DNA of 37,272 nt from Alkalilacustris brevis (GTDB lineage: Bacteria > Pseudomonadota > Alphaproteobacteria > Rhodobacterales > Rhodobacteraceae): NCBI RefSeq assembly GCF_003350345.1, contig NZ_QNVJ01000074.1:1-37272 (forward strand), written 5' to 3'. Of the stretch, positions 24,217-32,489 are shown in pieces (positions within the stretch are counted from its first letter, which is position 1; every line of letters starts with the position of its first letter). The position numbers were made by a program, and so were the translations under genes. The notes under the pieces are model-generated. The model did no database searches and was not told the DNA's origin. It saw nothing but the letters and a program-made list of their open reading frames with translations.

Positions 24217-24239
24217 CCCCGGCACGCTGCGGGGTTTCT
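24217..24239 (+). terminator. Probable intrinsic terminator of the LysR gene
   Basis: CCCC-G-GCA at 24217-24224 pairs with TGC-GGGG at 24228-24234 with one bulged base. It is followed by TTTCT. It lies between the convergent LysR and tctA genes, within the last codons of tctA on the opposite strand. Confidence 0.45.
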
Positions 24240-25755
24240 ACGGGCCAGGTGTTGACCCTGCGCGGCGTGCCTTGTGCTTGCGCCACAGCGGGCCAAACAG
24301 GGTGATGGCGAGAACGACCAGGGTGATCGACAGGATCGTGCCGCTGATCGGTCGAGTGAAGAAAACGGTCGGATCCCCACGCGACAGCACCAGTGCGCGG
24401 GTCAGGTTCTCCTCCATCATCGGCCCCAGAACGAAGCCCAGAAGCAGTGGCGCGGGCGGATATTTCCGCATCGCCATGAGATAGCCGACAAAGCCGAAGA
24501 ACAGCGTCAGGTAGATGTCGAAGACGTTGTTGCGCGTACTGTAGACGCCCACGCAGACAAAGAACAGCACCGCCGGATACAGGATATGCCGGGGCACCGA
24601 CAGGATGCGCACCCATATGCCCACCAGCGGGATGTTAAGGATCAGCAGCAGGAAGTTGCCCACCCAGAAACTGCCCACCAGGGTCCAGAACATCACGTCA
24701 TGGTCGGTGATGAAGCGCGGCCCCGGCGTGATCCCGTGGATCATCATGGCGCCCAGCATGATCGCCATCACAGCATCACCGGGAATGCCGAGGCTGAGTG
24801 TCGGGATGAACGAGGCCTGCGTGGTCGCGTTGTTGGCGGCTTCGGGTGCTGCGATACCTTCGATCGCGCCCTGGCCGAAGCGCGACGGGTCGCGGGCGAT
24901 CTTCTGCTCGACTGCATAGGCGAAGAACGACGTCACCGAGGCCCCGACCCCGGGCAGCGCCCCCAGAAGCGTGCCGGAAATCGCGCCGCGTATCGCCGGC
25001 ATCAGGCTGGCGCGAAACTCGTCGCGGCTGGGAATGAGGTCGCGCAGGCGGACTTTGGGCGTGGTGTAGCCATCAAGGTTGCGGGTCATGCTGGCAAAGA
25101 CTTCCGAAACGCCAAACAGCCCCATTGCCAGCGCCACCAAGCTGATCCCGTCCATCAGGTTGTACGAGCCGAAGATCAGGCGGAACTGGCCGCTATTGAT
25201 GTCCACCCCCACAAGGCCCAAGGCGATGCCCACCACCACCATGGCCAGCCCCTTGATCGGTGAGCCTACTGTCAGCGCCGAGGCGGCGATCAGCCCCATG
25301 AACATCACCGCGAAATACTCGGCCGCGCCGAAATTCAGCGCGACCCTTGCCAGCACCGGCATGAAGGCCACCATCACCAGAATCGCCACCGTCGCGCCGA
25401 TGAACGAGGTGATGGTGGTGATGAACAGCGCGACCCCGGCCTTGCCCTTCCTGGCCATCGGATAGCCATCGAGGCAGGTCACAGCCGCCGTGGCCGTTCC
25501 GGGCAGATTGAGCAGGATCGAGGCCGTGGAGCCACCGTATTGCGTGCCGTAGAAGATGCCTGCCAGCATCACCAGCGCGCCGGTTGGATCGAGGTGAAAG
25601 GTAATCGGCAGCGCGAGCGAGATCGCCGCGATGGCCCCGATCCCCGGCAGCACGCCGACCAGCATCCCGACGACCACCCCGACAAGGCAGAGCAGGAAGA
25701 ACTCCGGCGCAAGGGCGTTCTGTACACCGCCCAGCATGAGGCCCAGCGTGTCCAC
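24238..25755 (-). CDS. Tripartite tricarboxylate transporter large permease TctA
   Basis: This 505-residue inner-membrane protein has about eleven hydrophobic segments, and TctA signatures are plain: GVLPGIGAIAAISLALPITF, GIFYGTQYGGSTASILLNLPG, and a second GALPGVGASVTSFFAY plus SLGIPGDAVMAIMLGAM. It is the channel-forming subunit that takes up a carboxylate delivered by the binding protein TctC, probably with an ion gradient. The start is the GTG at 25755, with GGAGGTT about eight bases upstream and two bases after the tctB stop. An upstream in-frame start would overlap tctB. It is last in the tctCBA operon. Confidence 0.94.
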   Translation of the reverse strand: MDTLGLMLGGVQNALAPEFFLLCLVGVVVGMLVGVLPGIGAIAAISLALPITFHLDPTGALVMLAGIFYGTQYGGSTASILLNLPGTATAAVTCLDGYPMARKGKAGVALFITTITSFIGATVAILVMVAFMPVLARVALNFGAAEYFAVMFMGLIAASALTVGSPIKGLAMVVVGIALGLVGVDINSGQFRLIFGSYNLMDGISLVALAMGLFGVSEVFASMTRNLDGYTTPKVRLRDLIPSRDEFRASLMPAIRGAISGTLLGALPGVGASVTSFFAYAVEQKIARDPSRFGQGAIEGIAAPEAANNATTQASFIPTLSLGIPGDAVMAIMLGAMMIHGITPGPRFITDHDVMFWTLVGSFWVGNFLLLILNIPLVGIWVRILSVPRHILYPAVLFFVCVGVYSTRNNVFDIYLTLFFGFVGYLMAMRKYPPAPLLLGFVLGPMMEENLTRALVLSRGDPTVFFTRPISGTILSITLVVLAITLFGPLWRKHKARRAGSTPGP

Positions 25756-25757
25756 CG

Positions 25758-26201
25758 TCAGAACCTCCAGGGCACAAGGGCAAGCCCCAGCCCCCAAATG
25801 AATATCGCAACCCCGGCCAGACTGAGCCCCGCCGCCAGCAGGATGACCGAAAGCGGCCGGAAGCCGGCGCCGCCCATCGACCCGAGTACAACCAGCGCAA
25901 CCGTCGCCGGCACCAGGCCGTAGCTGCGGATCAGCGTGGCGAAGGCGAGCATCCCGAGGCTGACAAAGAACATGGTGCGCAGTGGCAGCGGCGGGCTCTG
26001 CGTCGCGCTATGCGCGCCGGCTGCCAGGTAAAGCGGCACCGAGAAGACCACCAGAAGCCCACCCAGCATGAGCGGGAAAAGCCCCGGACCGAAGCTGGCC
26101 AGCCGCCCGAGCGGCATCGAATAGCCCTCGCGGACAAGGACAAGGCCGATGCCAAGCACGGCACCGGCCCCGATCCGTTCCTGCCACAGTGGTGAAATCA
26201 A
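25758..26201 (-). CDS. Tripartite tricarboxylate transporter small permease TctB
   Basis: This 147-residue protein has four predicted membrane helices and matches the TctB family in size and hydrophobic pattern, including MPLGRLASFGPGLFPLMLG near residue 30 and the closing GVAIFIWGLGLALVPW. TctB is the poorly conserved small membrane subunit required with TctA. It lies 58 bases after tctC and two bases before tctA, in one operon. Confidence 0.9.
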   Translation of the reverse strand: MISPLWQERIGAGAVLGIGLVLVREGYSMPLGRLASFGPGLFPLMLGGLLVVFSVPLYLAAGAHSATQSPPLPLRTMFFVSLGMLAFATLIRSYGLVPATVALVVLGSMGGAGFRPLSVILLAAGLSLAGVAIFIWGLGLALVPWRF

Positions 26202-26259
26202 TTGATTGTCCTTTGCTGTCGCTCACCCGGCAAGTTTCGGCCTGTCGGCCTGGTCAGTC

Positions 26260-27222
26260 TTACTCCGGCTGAATCCCGAGATTGGACGTGATGGTGGCCC
26301 AGTTCTCGAATTGGGCTTCAAGGTGCCCCAGCGAGCCTGCCACGTCCAGATCCCCGACCAGTTCGTAGCCCAGGCTAGATGCCAGTTCCTCGACTTCGGG
26401 CTTGGCGAGAATCTCGTTCACCGTGGCATTCAGCGAGGCCAGGATTTCCGGGTCCGTCCCGGCCGGCGCGACGAACATGAACCAGCCGGTCAGGTCGATC
26501 CCCGGCAGGGTTTCGGCAATCGTTGGAACATCGGGATGTGCCTTGGTGCGCTGGGCGCTGGCAACCGCCACCGGATGCAGCGAACCTTCCGCAATGAAGG
26601 GGGTGGCCACCGATGCCGACTGGATCGAAACCGGAATCTCGCCGCTGACCGTATCCTGCACCATCTGCGGGATGCTGTTGTAGCTGACCAGCGTCAGGTC
26701 GACCTCGCCGACGTGGTTGATCGAGCGGGCGATGATCCCCGACAGGTTGCGCGGGCTGTCCACACCCAGCGAGATCGACCCCGGATTGGCGCGCTCGGCT
26801 TCCAGCAGGTCTTCGATGGTTTCGATGCCGCTGTCCGGGTTCGCCGTGACCATGATGTTGCTCATGGCCACCAACACTGCCGGGTCGAAATCCGTGAGCG
26901 GGTCATAGGGCAGGTTGGCCATCAGGTAGGGGTTCGTCACCAGCGCGGCCGAAGTGGCGAAGAAGATCGTGTATCCGTCAGGATCGGCATTGGCCACGCT
27001 GAGCGATCCCACGACATTGGCGCCCCCGGGCCGGTTGTCGACGATGAAGGGGCTGCCATAGGCTTCCGTAAGTTGGTCGGCGACCAGGCGTGCCATGATG
27101 TCCGGGCTGGCCCCGGCCCCTTGGGACACGACGACAGTCACCGGGCGTTCGGGCCATTCCGCGAGCGCCACGCCAGTGGTGGCCGTGAGCAGAATGGCGG
27201 CAAGTGCAGTGGTGTTTTTCAT
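26260..27222 (-). CDS. Tripartite tricarboxylate transporter binding protein (TctC/Bug family)
   Basis: This 320-residue periplasmic binding protein has a signal peptide (MKNTTALAAILLTATTGVALA), then the mature start WPERPVTVVVSQGAGASPDIMARLVA, where family members show a loop that binds a carboxylate. PFIVDNRPGGANVVG and GWFMFVAPAGT are family signatures. The ligand is not predictable; known members bind citrate, nicotinate, glutamate, aspartate or aromatic acids. It is first in tctCBA, and its 266-base upstream region is shared with the divergent dehydrogenase-M24 pair, which suggests that the imported compound is their substrate. Confidence 0.93.
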   Translation of the reverse strand: MKNTTALAAILLTATTGVALAEWPERPVTVVVSQGAGASPDIMARLVADQLTEAYGSPFIVDNRPGGANVVGSLSVANADPDGYTIFFATSAALVTNPYLMANLPYDPLTDFDPAVLVAMSNIMVTANPDSGIETIEDLLEAERANPGSISLGVDSPRNLSGIIARSINHVGEVDLTLVSYNSIPQMVQDTVSGEIPVSIQSASVATPFIAEGSLHPVAVASAQRTKAHPDVPTIAETLPGIDLTGWFMFVAPAGTDPEILASLNATVNEILAKPEVEELASSLGYELVGDLDVAGSLGHLEAQFENWATITSNLGIQPE

Positions 27223-27394
27223 GTTCCTCTCCCTGTTGTTTCGAATGATCCTGTCGCCCTGCCGGGGGGCTGTCCAATAGTAAGATTTGGGGTGGTTACA
27301 AATGCCGGTTATGGAAGGCGGCGGCCGGAAACCCAGCGCGTTCGCGCAAATGCCCGATGCGCCGCCGCACCCCGCGCGGCAACGATAATCGGGG

Positions 27395-27413
27395 TTTATA
27401 CGGTACCGATAAA
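27395..27413. promoter_or_regulatory. LacI-like operator candidate between tctC and the dehydrogenase gene
   Basis: TTTAT at 27395-27399 and ATAAA at 27409-27413 flank the palindrome CGGTACCG (27401-27408), with one asymmetric base. It sits in the AT-rich middle of the 266-base divergent intergenic region. The C-G rich core with AT arms resembles LacI-family operators, and a LacI-type gene lies 2.6 kb away at 29983. The assignment is inference. Confidence 0.35.
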
Positions 27414-27488
27414 ACGGAATTAGACGCGTGGCGCCGGCTCGTGCAGTATTCCTTCCTTGCGCCTTGTCATGGAAGGGGGAGACGCCAG

Positions 27489-28439
27489 TTGGCAGATAAA
27501 CTTCTGATTTTTGAACCGGAAAGTGCTGAAGAGCTTGCGCATTATGCGGAGGTATTCGCCCGCGATCTGCCAGAGGCCACGATTCACACAGCGCACACGC
27601 TGGACGAGGCGCTCAAGGCGCGTGATGCTACGGCGCTGATCGCCAAGGCCCAGCTCATCCCCCGCGAGTTGGTCGCCGCGCTGCCGGGGCTGAAATGGGT
27701 TCAGTCGCTGATCAGCGGGGTGGATCACCTGCGCCCGCTGGGCCTGCCTGATGGCGTTCTGGTGACTGCCGCACGCGGATTTCACGGCCCGCAGATGGCT
27801 GAACTGGCCATGATGCTGATGCTCGCGCTCAACCGGCGCCTGCCCGAGATGCTTGAGAATCAGAAAGCCTGCCGCTGGGACCACCGCAGCCAGCCCCTGC
27901 TGGTGAACAAGACGGCTGTCATCGTGGGCCTGGGCAACATTGCCGAGATGGTCGCCGACCGCTGCCGCGCCTTCGGGATGACGGTGATCGGCGTCAGCAA
28001 CGGCCGCACCGAAGTGCCTGGTTTCGCGCAGGTCTTCCCGCGCGACCGGCTGCCCGAGGCCGCCGCGCTGGCCGATTTTCTGATCGCGCTGGTGCCGTAT
28101 GAACCGGCAACCCACCATCTGATCGGCGCGCAGGTGTTCGCGGCGATGAAGCCCTCGGCCTATTTCATCAACATAGCGCGCGGCGGTGTCGCAGATGAGG
28201 CGGCACTGATCACCGCGCTTGAGGGCGGGCAGATCGCCGGCGCCGGGCTGGATGTGTTCTCGTCCGAGCCGCTGCCGCCCGAGCATCCGCTTTGGCGTAC
28301 CGAGCGGCTGATCATCACCCCGCATGTGGGTGGGCGCAGCGATATCTATGCTCAGCAGGTCGCCCCGCAGGTCATCGAGAACGCGCGAAACTTCATCGCC
28401 GGACGCCCCGAGCGCATGACGCACCGCGTCACACTTTGA
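27489..28439 (+). CDS. D-isomer specific 2-hydroxyacid dehydrogenase
   Basis: This 316-residue protein is an NAD(P)-dependent D-2-hydroxyacid dehydrogenase. The nucleotide motif reads VGLGNIAEM, so the third glycine is replaced by alanine, which is seen in the GyaR/hydroxypyruvate reductase-like branch. The catalytic arginine (NIARGGVADEAAL), glutamate (FSSEPLPPEHPLW) and histidine (TPHVGG) are present. The start is the TTG at 27489, preceded by AAGGGGGAG six bases away. The 44 in-frame residues upstream look non-coding. It lies 11 bases before the M24 gene, forming an operon divergent from tctCBA. It may oxidise or reduce the product of transport and hydrolysis. Confidence 0.9.
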   Translation: MADKLLIFEPESAEELAHYAEVFARDLPEATIHTAHTLDEALKARDATALIAKAQLIPRELVAALPGLKWVQSLISGVDHLRPLGLPDGVLVTAARGFHGPQMAELAMMLMLALNRRLPEMLENQKACRWDHRSQPLLVNKTAVIVGLGNIAEMVADRCRAFGMTVIGVSNGRTEVPGFAQVFPRDRLPEAAALADFLIALVPYEPATHHLIGAQVFAAMKPSAYFINIARGGVADEAALITALEGGQIAGAGLDVFSSEPLPPEHPLWRTERLIITPHVGGRSDIYAQQVAPQVIENARNFIAGRPERMTHRVTL

Positions 28440-28450
28440 GGGAGAACAGG

Positions 28451-29638
28451 ATGAACCGGATCGAAACGGCAATTTCCGACGCCGAGCTGGCGCGGCGCTG
28501 GCAGGCCGTGCGCGCGGCGATGGCGGCGAAGTCGCTCGACGCACTGGTGGTGCAGAACAACAACGACTGGCTGGGTGGCTATGTCAAATGGTTCACCGAC
28601 CTGCCGGCCAACAATGCCTATCCCGTCAGCGTGCTGTTTCTGGCTGATGGCCCGATGGTCATGGTCGAGATGGGCGGCTTTGGCGGGCAGCGTGCTGTCG
28701 CAGGGGATGATCCGGTGCTGCGCGGGGTGGGCGAGGTCCGCAACACACCCGCGTTTCTGTCGGCGGCCTATACCAACGGCTACGCCGGCGACCTGATCGC
28801 CGATGCGATCACGGCGCGCGGCCTGCGCCGGGTCGGGCTGGTGGGGCGCGGCGGCATGCCTGCCGGGTTTGTCGATGCGCTGGACGCCACGCTCGAGGGC
28901 AAGGCCGCGTTCAGCGATGCGACAGATCTGGTCGACACGATCAAGGCCGTCAAAAGCCCCGAGGAGATCGCGCTGCTGCACCGCGCGGCGCAGATGCAGG
29001 ACCAGATATTCGAGAAGGTGCTCCAAGAGATCCGCCCCGGCATGCGCGATATCGAGGTCACGGCGCTGGCGCAGTATCACGGCCAGCTTCTGGGCAGCGA
29101 ACAGGGCATATTCCTGGCCGGCTCGGCACCGCTGGGCCAGCCGGCGCGGCTGTTGGGCCGGCACATGCAGGGCCGGACCCTGAAAGAGGGCGACCATATG
29201 GTGCTGCTGATAGAGAATAACGGCCCCGGCGGGCAGTATACCGAGATCGGGCGCACCATCGTTCTGGGCAAGGCAAGTGCCGAGTTGCGGGAGGCTTTCG
29301 AGGCAATGAAGGAGGCGCAGTCGCATACGCTTGGCCTGCTCAAGCCCGGTGTCCCGGCTGCCGAGATCGCGCGCGCCCATGACGCCTATATGGTCGGCCG
29401 GGGTTTCCCGCCCGAGATCCGACTTTACGCCCATGGGCAAGGCTATGACATGGTCGAGCGCCCGCTGCTGCGCGCTGATGAAACCATGCCACTTGCCGAA
29501 GGCATGTGCCTTGCCGTCCATCCTGGGGTCGAGACCGCGCGTTACTTTGCCATGATCTGCGACAACTACATGCTTGGCGCCGATGGCGTCGGACCCTGCA
29601 TGCACAAGACCCCGAAGAAAATCTTTGAACTCGGCTGA
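28451..29638 (+). CDS. Creatinase-like M24 family hydrolase without the usual metal ligands
   Basis: This 395-residue protein has the pita-bread fold of the M24 (Xaa-Pro peptidase) family: an N-terminal domain (residues 1-~165), then the linker SPEEIALLHRAAQ and the catalytic-domain pattern. Of the five metal ligands Asp, Asp, His, Glu, Glu only the histidine is clear (H328 in YAHGQGYD). The first Asp is replaced within LLIENNGPGG (E255/N256), the second by E265, the first Glu by H357 in LAVHPG, and the second by C370. Creatinase is the known metal-free branch, so a C-N hydrolysis on a small molecule is more likely than peptidase activity. The start at 28451 follows GGAGAACAGG. It is co-transcribed with the hydroxyacid dehydrogenase. 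Confidence 0.87.
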   Translation: MNRIETAISDAELARRWQAVRAAMAAKSLDALVVQNNNDWLGGYVKWFTDLPANNAYPVSVLFLADGPMVMVEMGGFGGQRAVAGDDPVLRGVGEVRNTPAFLSAAYTNGYAGDLIADAITARGLRRVGLVGRGGMPAGFVDALDATLEGKAAFSDATDLVDTIKAVKSPEEIALLHRAAQMQDQIFEKVLQEIRPGMRDIEVTALAQYHGQLLGSEQGIFLAGSAPLGQPARLLGRHMQGRTLKEGDHMVLLIENNGPGGQYTEIGRTIVLGKASAELREAFEAMKEAQSHTLGLLKPGVPAAEIARAHDAYMVGRGFPPEIRLYAHGQGYDMVERPLLRADETMPLAEGMCLAVHPGVETARYFAMICDNYMLGADGVGPCMHKTPKKIFELG

Positions 29639-29782
29639 ACCGGCCGCGTCGGCGCCAGCCGGATACTTGCGCGCAATGTCGGGTATCTGATGATCACGTC
29701 GGCGGTGCCGGCGGGGCATCTGAGCGGGCACAAACCGATGCCGGTTCAGTTGTCCGTGCCTCCGGATCGGATATGACATTTG

Positions 29783-29859
29783 TGGTGACCCCGGCAGGAC
29801 TTGAACCTGCGACCTCCAGATTAGGAATCTGCTGCTCTATCCAGCTGAGCTACGGGGCC
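29783..29859 (-). tRNA. tRNA-Arg (CCT anticodon)
   Basis: The cloverleaf reads on the minus strand with GGCCCCG at the 5' end pairing with CGGGGTC at the 3' end (one G-T pair), an AGCTCAGCTGGATAGAGC D-arm, anticodon loop TTCCTAA with CCT at positions 34-36, and a T-arm GCAGGTTCAAGTCCTGC. CCA is encoded in the DNA (29783-29785). Length is 77 bases. It reads AGG codons. Confidence 0.96.
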
Positions 29860-29982
29860 GTCGGGGCCTTTTCGCGCCATTCGTCCGGTTGCGCAAGGGT
29901 TGCCATTGCATGTTGCGGCGCCCAGGCGGCGGGCAAACTCGTTTGGACAAGGTCGCGCTTTGGCGCTAACACTCAAAACTGA

Positions 29983-31050
29983 ATGATGCTCTCGGGATCG
30001 GTTGCCCCAGTGACCAGCGATTCACCTTCGCAGATGCGCCGCAGTCTGACCTTGCGCGATGTCGCCGAGGCTGCCGGAGTCAGCGAGATGACGATCAGCC
30101 GCGTGCTGCGCAACCGCGGTGATGTCTCTCCCGACACGCGTGCGCGGGTTCTCGAAGCCGCGCGCAAGCTGGGCTATGTGCCGAACAAGATAGCCGGTGG
30201 CCTGGCGTCGCAGCGGGTCAACCTCGTCGCGGTGATCATCCCGTCGCTGTCGAACATGGTTTTTCCCGAGGTTCTGTCGGGCATCTCCGAGGCGCTCGAG
30301 GATACCGGCCTGCAGCCGGTGGTCGGCGTCACGAACTATTCGGCCAGTCGCGAAGAGGCCGTGCTTTACGAAATGCTTTCCTGGCGTCCTTCGGGGGTGA
30401 TCCTGGCAGGGCTGGAGCATACCGAGGCCTGCGCCGCCATGCTGCGCGCCGCCGGCATTCCGATCGTCGAGATCATGGATGTCGACGGAACGCCGATCGA
30501 CTCGGTGGTGGGTATTTCGCACCGCCGCGCCGGGCGTGAGATGGCCGAGGCGATCATCGCGGCGGGCTATCGGCGCATCGGCTTTCTGGGCACCAAGATG
30601 CCCGATGACCACCGGGCGCGAAAGCGGCTTGAAGGGTTCCAGGCCGCCCTGGCCGAGGCCGGGCTGGAACTGGCCGATACCGAATTTTACGGTGGCGGTT
30701 CGGCCCTGCGCAAGGGGCGCGAAATGACCGAGGCCATTCTCGGCCGCAACCGTGATCTGGATTTCCTGTACTACTCCAACGACATGATCGGCGCAGGCGG
30801 GCTGCTTTACTGTCTCGAACAGGGGCTTGATGTGCCCGGTGCGCTGGGCCTGGCCGGGTTCAACAATGTCGATCTGCTGGATGGCTTGCCGGTGCGGCTG
30901 GCCACCATGGACGCCCGCCGCCGCGAAACCGGCCGCCGCGCTGCCGAGATCATCGCCGGCAAAAGTCCCTCGGGCCTTGTCGGAGGCGAGCGGATTGAAT
31001 TTGCCCCGACCCTGCTGCGCGGCGATACGGTCCGCGAAGGTAGCGGCTGA
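29983..31050 (+). CDS. LacI family transcriptional regulator
   Basis: This 355-residue protein opens with a LacI helix-turn-helix (LTLRDVAEAAGVSEMTISRVLR at about residues 21-43, with hinge NKIAGGLASQRVNLVAVIIPS), followed by a sugar-binding-protein-like effector domain. The look of the hinge and NMVFPEVLSGISEALEDTGLQPVV is closest to GntR-type gluconate repressors, but the inducer is not known. It stands alone between tRNA-Arg and the methyltransferase gene. Its target may be the dehydrogenase-M24/tct cluster, where a LacI-like palindrome occurs at 27395-27413. No ribosome-binding site is obvious at the ATG at 29983. Confidence 0.88.
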   Translation: MMLSGSVAPVTSDSPSQMRRSLTLRDVAEAAGVSEMTISRVLRNRGDVSPDTRARVLEAARKLGYVPNKIAGGLASQRVNLVAVIIPSLSNMVFPEVLSGISEALEDTGLQPVVGVTNYSASREEAVLYEMLSWRPSGVILAGLEHTEACAAMLRAAGIPIVEIMDVDGTPIDSVVGISHRRAGREMAEAIIAAGYRRIGFLGTKMPDDHRARKRLEGFQAALAEAGLELADTEFYGGGSALRKGREMTEAILGRNRDLDFLYYSNDMIGAGGLLYCLEQGLDVPGALGLAGFNNVDLLDGLPVRLATMDARRRETGRRAAEIIAGKSPSGLVGGERIEFAPTLLRGDTVREGSG

Positions 31051-31056
31051 CCGGTC

Positions 31057-31959
31057 TCAGCCTCGCCGTTTCGGCGCCCCTTCACCCACGCTGTTTTTTG
31101 CCGGTCGGTGCTGTGCCCGGCCACGCAAGGTCTTTGCATCGCGCGCGCCTGGATGGGCGCGCAACTTTTCCATCGCCTTGGCAAGCCCCTTCGCCACCGC
31201 CGGCGCGCGGAAGCGGCGGCGTGCCCGTTCAAGCAGGTCGAGCAACGCATCATCGCTCAGCCCGCTGACCCGCACGGCCTCGATTTCGTCGGGCGCAGGA
31301 ATCGAACGGCAAAGAAACACCATGCTGCCGGGGGCCACATGCGCCAGCGGCTGGAAATGCCTGGCCAGAAGCTCCATCTGCGCAGGCAGCCATGGCTGGG
31401 CATCGTGCAGGTAATCCTGCTGCACCAGAATCGACCGGCCTGGGATCAGCGCAGGAAAGAATTGTGCGGCGATATGATCGGCCAACGCCGTGGACTTGGC
31501 CAAGTCCACGGTAAGCACTTCGATCGGGTCGCCCTGCCAGCGCATGGCGGCGACATCGCCGCGATGCAGTTCGATGCGGCTCTCCCACGGGGCAAGCAAA
31601 CGACGCACCAGCGCAAGCATGTCGCGCCCCTCGAAAGGTTTGATACCGGCGGGATAAAGGAAGCGTTGCTTGGCCGCGTCATTCAACGTGAAGCGATCAT
31701 AGGCATGCACAGGCTCCCGGCGCCCGGCCAATACAAGTCCCTGCGCCAGGCTCGCGGTCGAACCGCCTGCAAAGCAGCCCAGATCGACCACCACCCCCGC
31801 CCCACGCATCCAGCGCGCGGTAAGCCATGTGTAGAGTCTGCGCTCGCGGTCGCTCAGCATCGATGGCACCGCCAGCGACTGCCCCAGCGCGGGCCGGGGC
31901 AGATAGTGCCAGGGATGGTCGGCAAAGAGGGTCTCGGGCGGGTCGTCGGGGCTGGTCAT
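31057..31959 (-). CDS. Uncharacterised SAM-dependent methyltransferase-like protein
   Basis: This 300-residue protein has a glycine-rich nucleotide-binding strand and loop (VVVDLGCFAGGSTASLAQGL, around residues 56-75), then HAYDRF and later IEVLTVDLAKS and RSILVQQDYLHDAQPW, the layout of class I SAM methyltransferases related to the TylF/macrocin O-methyltransferase group. The C-terminal ~80 residues are basic and low in hydrophobics. I cannot name a substrate. It is convergent with the LacI gene (six bases apart) and lies just before tRNA-Trp on the opposite strand. Confidence 0.72.
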   Translation of the reverse strand: MTSPDDPPETLFADHPWHYLPRPALGQSLAVPSMLSDRERRLYTWLTARWMRGAGVVVDLGCFAGGSTASLAQGLVLAGRREPVHAYDRFTLNDAAKQRFLYPAGIKPFEGRDMLALVRRLLAPWESRIELHRGDVAAMRWQGDPIEVLTVDLAKSTALADHIAAQFFPALIPGRSILVQQDYLHDAQPWLPAQMELLARHFQPLAHVAPGSMVFLCRSIPAPDEIEAVRVSGLSDDALLDLLERARRRFRAPAVAKGLAKAMEKLRAHPGARDAKTLRGRAQHRPAKNSVGEGAPKRRG

Positions 31960-32074
31960 TGTCGCGTCGCGGGCCTTGTCGGAAGCTGATTAACACGGCG
32001 CCCGGCCATCTCCCAGCATTTTGGCAATTGCGCTCTTGATTTTGCCGGGGGGGTGCCGTACGTCGCGAGGGGAT

Positions 32075-32150
32075 AGGGGTATAGCTCAGTTGGTAGAGCA
32101 TCGGTCTCCAAAACCGAGGGTCGTGGGTTCGAGTCCCTCTGCCCCTGCCA
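32075..32150 (+). tRNA. tRNA-Trp (CCA anticodon)
   Basis: The acceptor stem AGGGGTA pairs with TGCCCCT, the anticodon loop CTCCAAA holds CCA, and the T-arm GTGGGTTCGAGTCCCTC is standard. The CCA tail is encoded (32148-32150). Length is 76 bases. In many proteobacteria this gene is followed by secE and nusG; here it is followed by a transposase fragment instead. Confidence 0.96.
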
Positions 32151-32249
32151 GTTTTCATAGGGTCCGACCCGGAAGCAAGGGTGACAACCTCGTGCCGAAC
32201 GGGTTGTTGAACGCTTGCCATATCCTCTGTTCAAAGTCGATTCTGCGTA

Positions 32250-32414
32250 GGTGTTCAGTCCCGGCATTTGGTGGATCGGGTTAACGATGAATCTGTCGAG
32301 CTCTGAAGTCCAGACCATGCAGACATATTCGTATGGCGTGAGGCCGTTCAGCGTCTTGAGCCTGCGTGCGAAGTTGTAGGCGGCGAGGAAGTCGGCGAGG
32401 TGCGACCGCAGCCG
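32250..32414 (-). pseudogene. C-terminal remnant of an IS481 family transposase
   Basis: About 55 residues read as the very end of IS481-type DDE transposases: RLRSHLADFLAAYNFARRLK, then LTPYEYVCMVWTSELDRF and NPIHQMPGLNT. A full protein has over 300 residues. The DDE catalytic residues and the helix-turn-helix domain are absent, and the normal stop after LNT is replaced by a sense codon. It lies in the 339-base non-genic stretch between tRNA-Trp and the amidase gene (32151-32489). Two CCGGCCGG octamers flank its upstream edge (about 32410 and 32428). No terminal inverted repeats were recognised. Confidence 0.78.
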
Positions 32415-32489
32415 GCCGGTGGCGTTATTGCCGGCCGGCGCCTTTGGCGGGCAAGTGAGCAAGAGCGATAGGCGAGGGGCGTTTCAACC

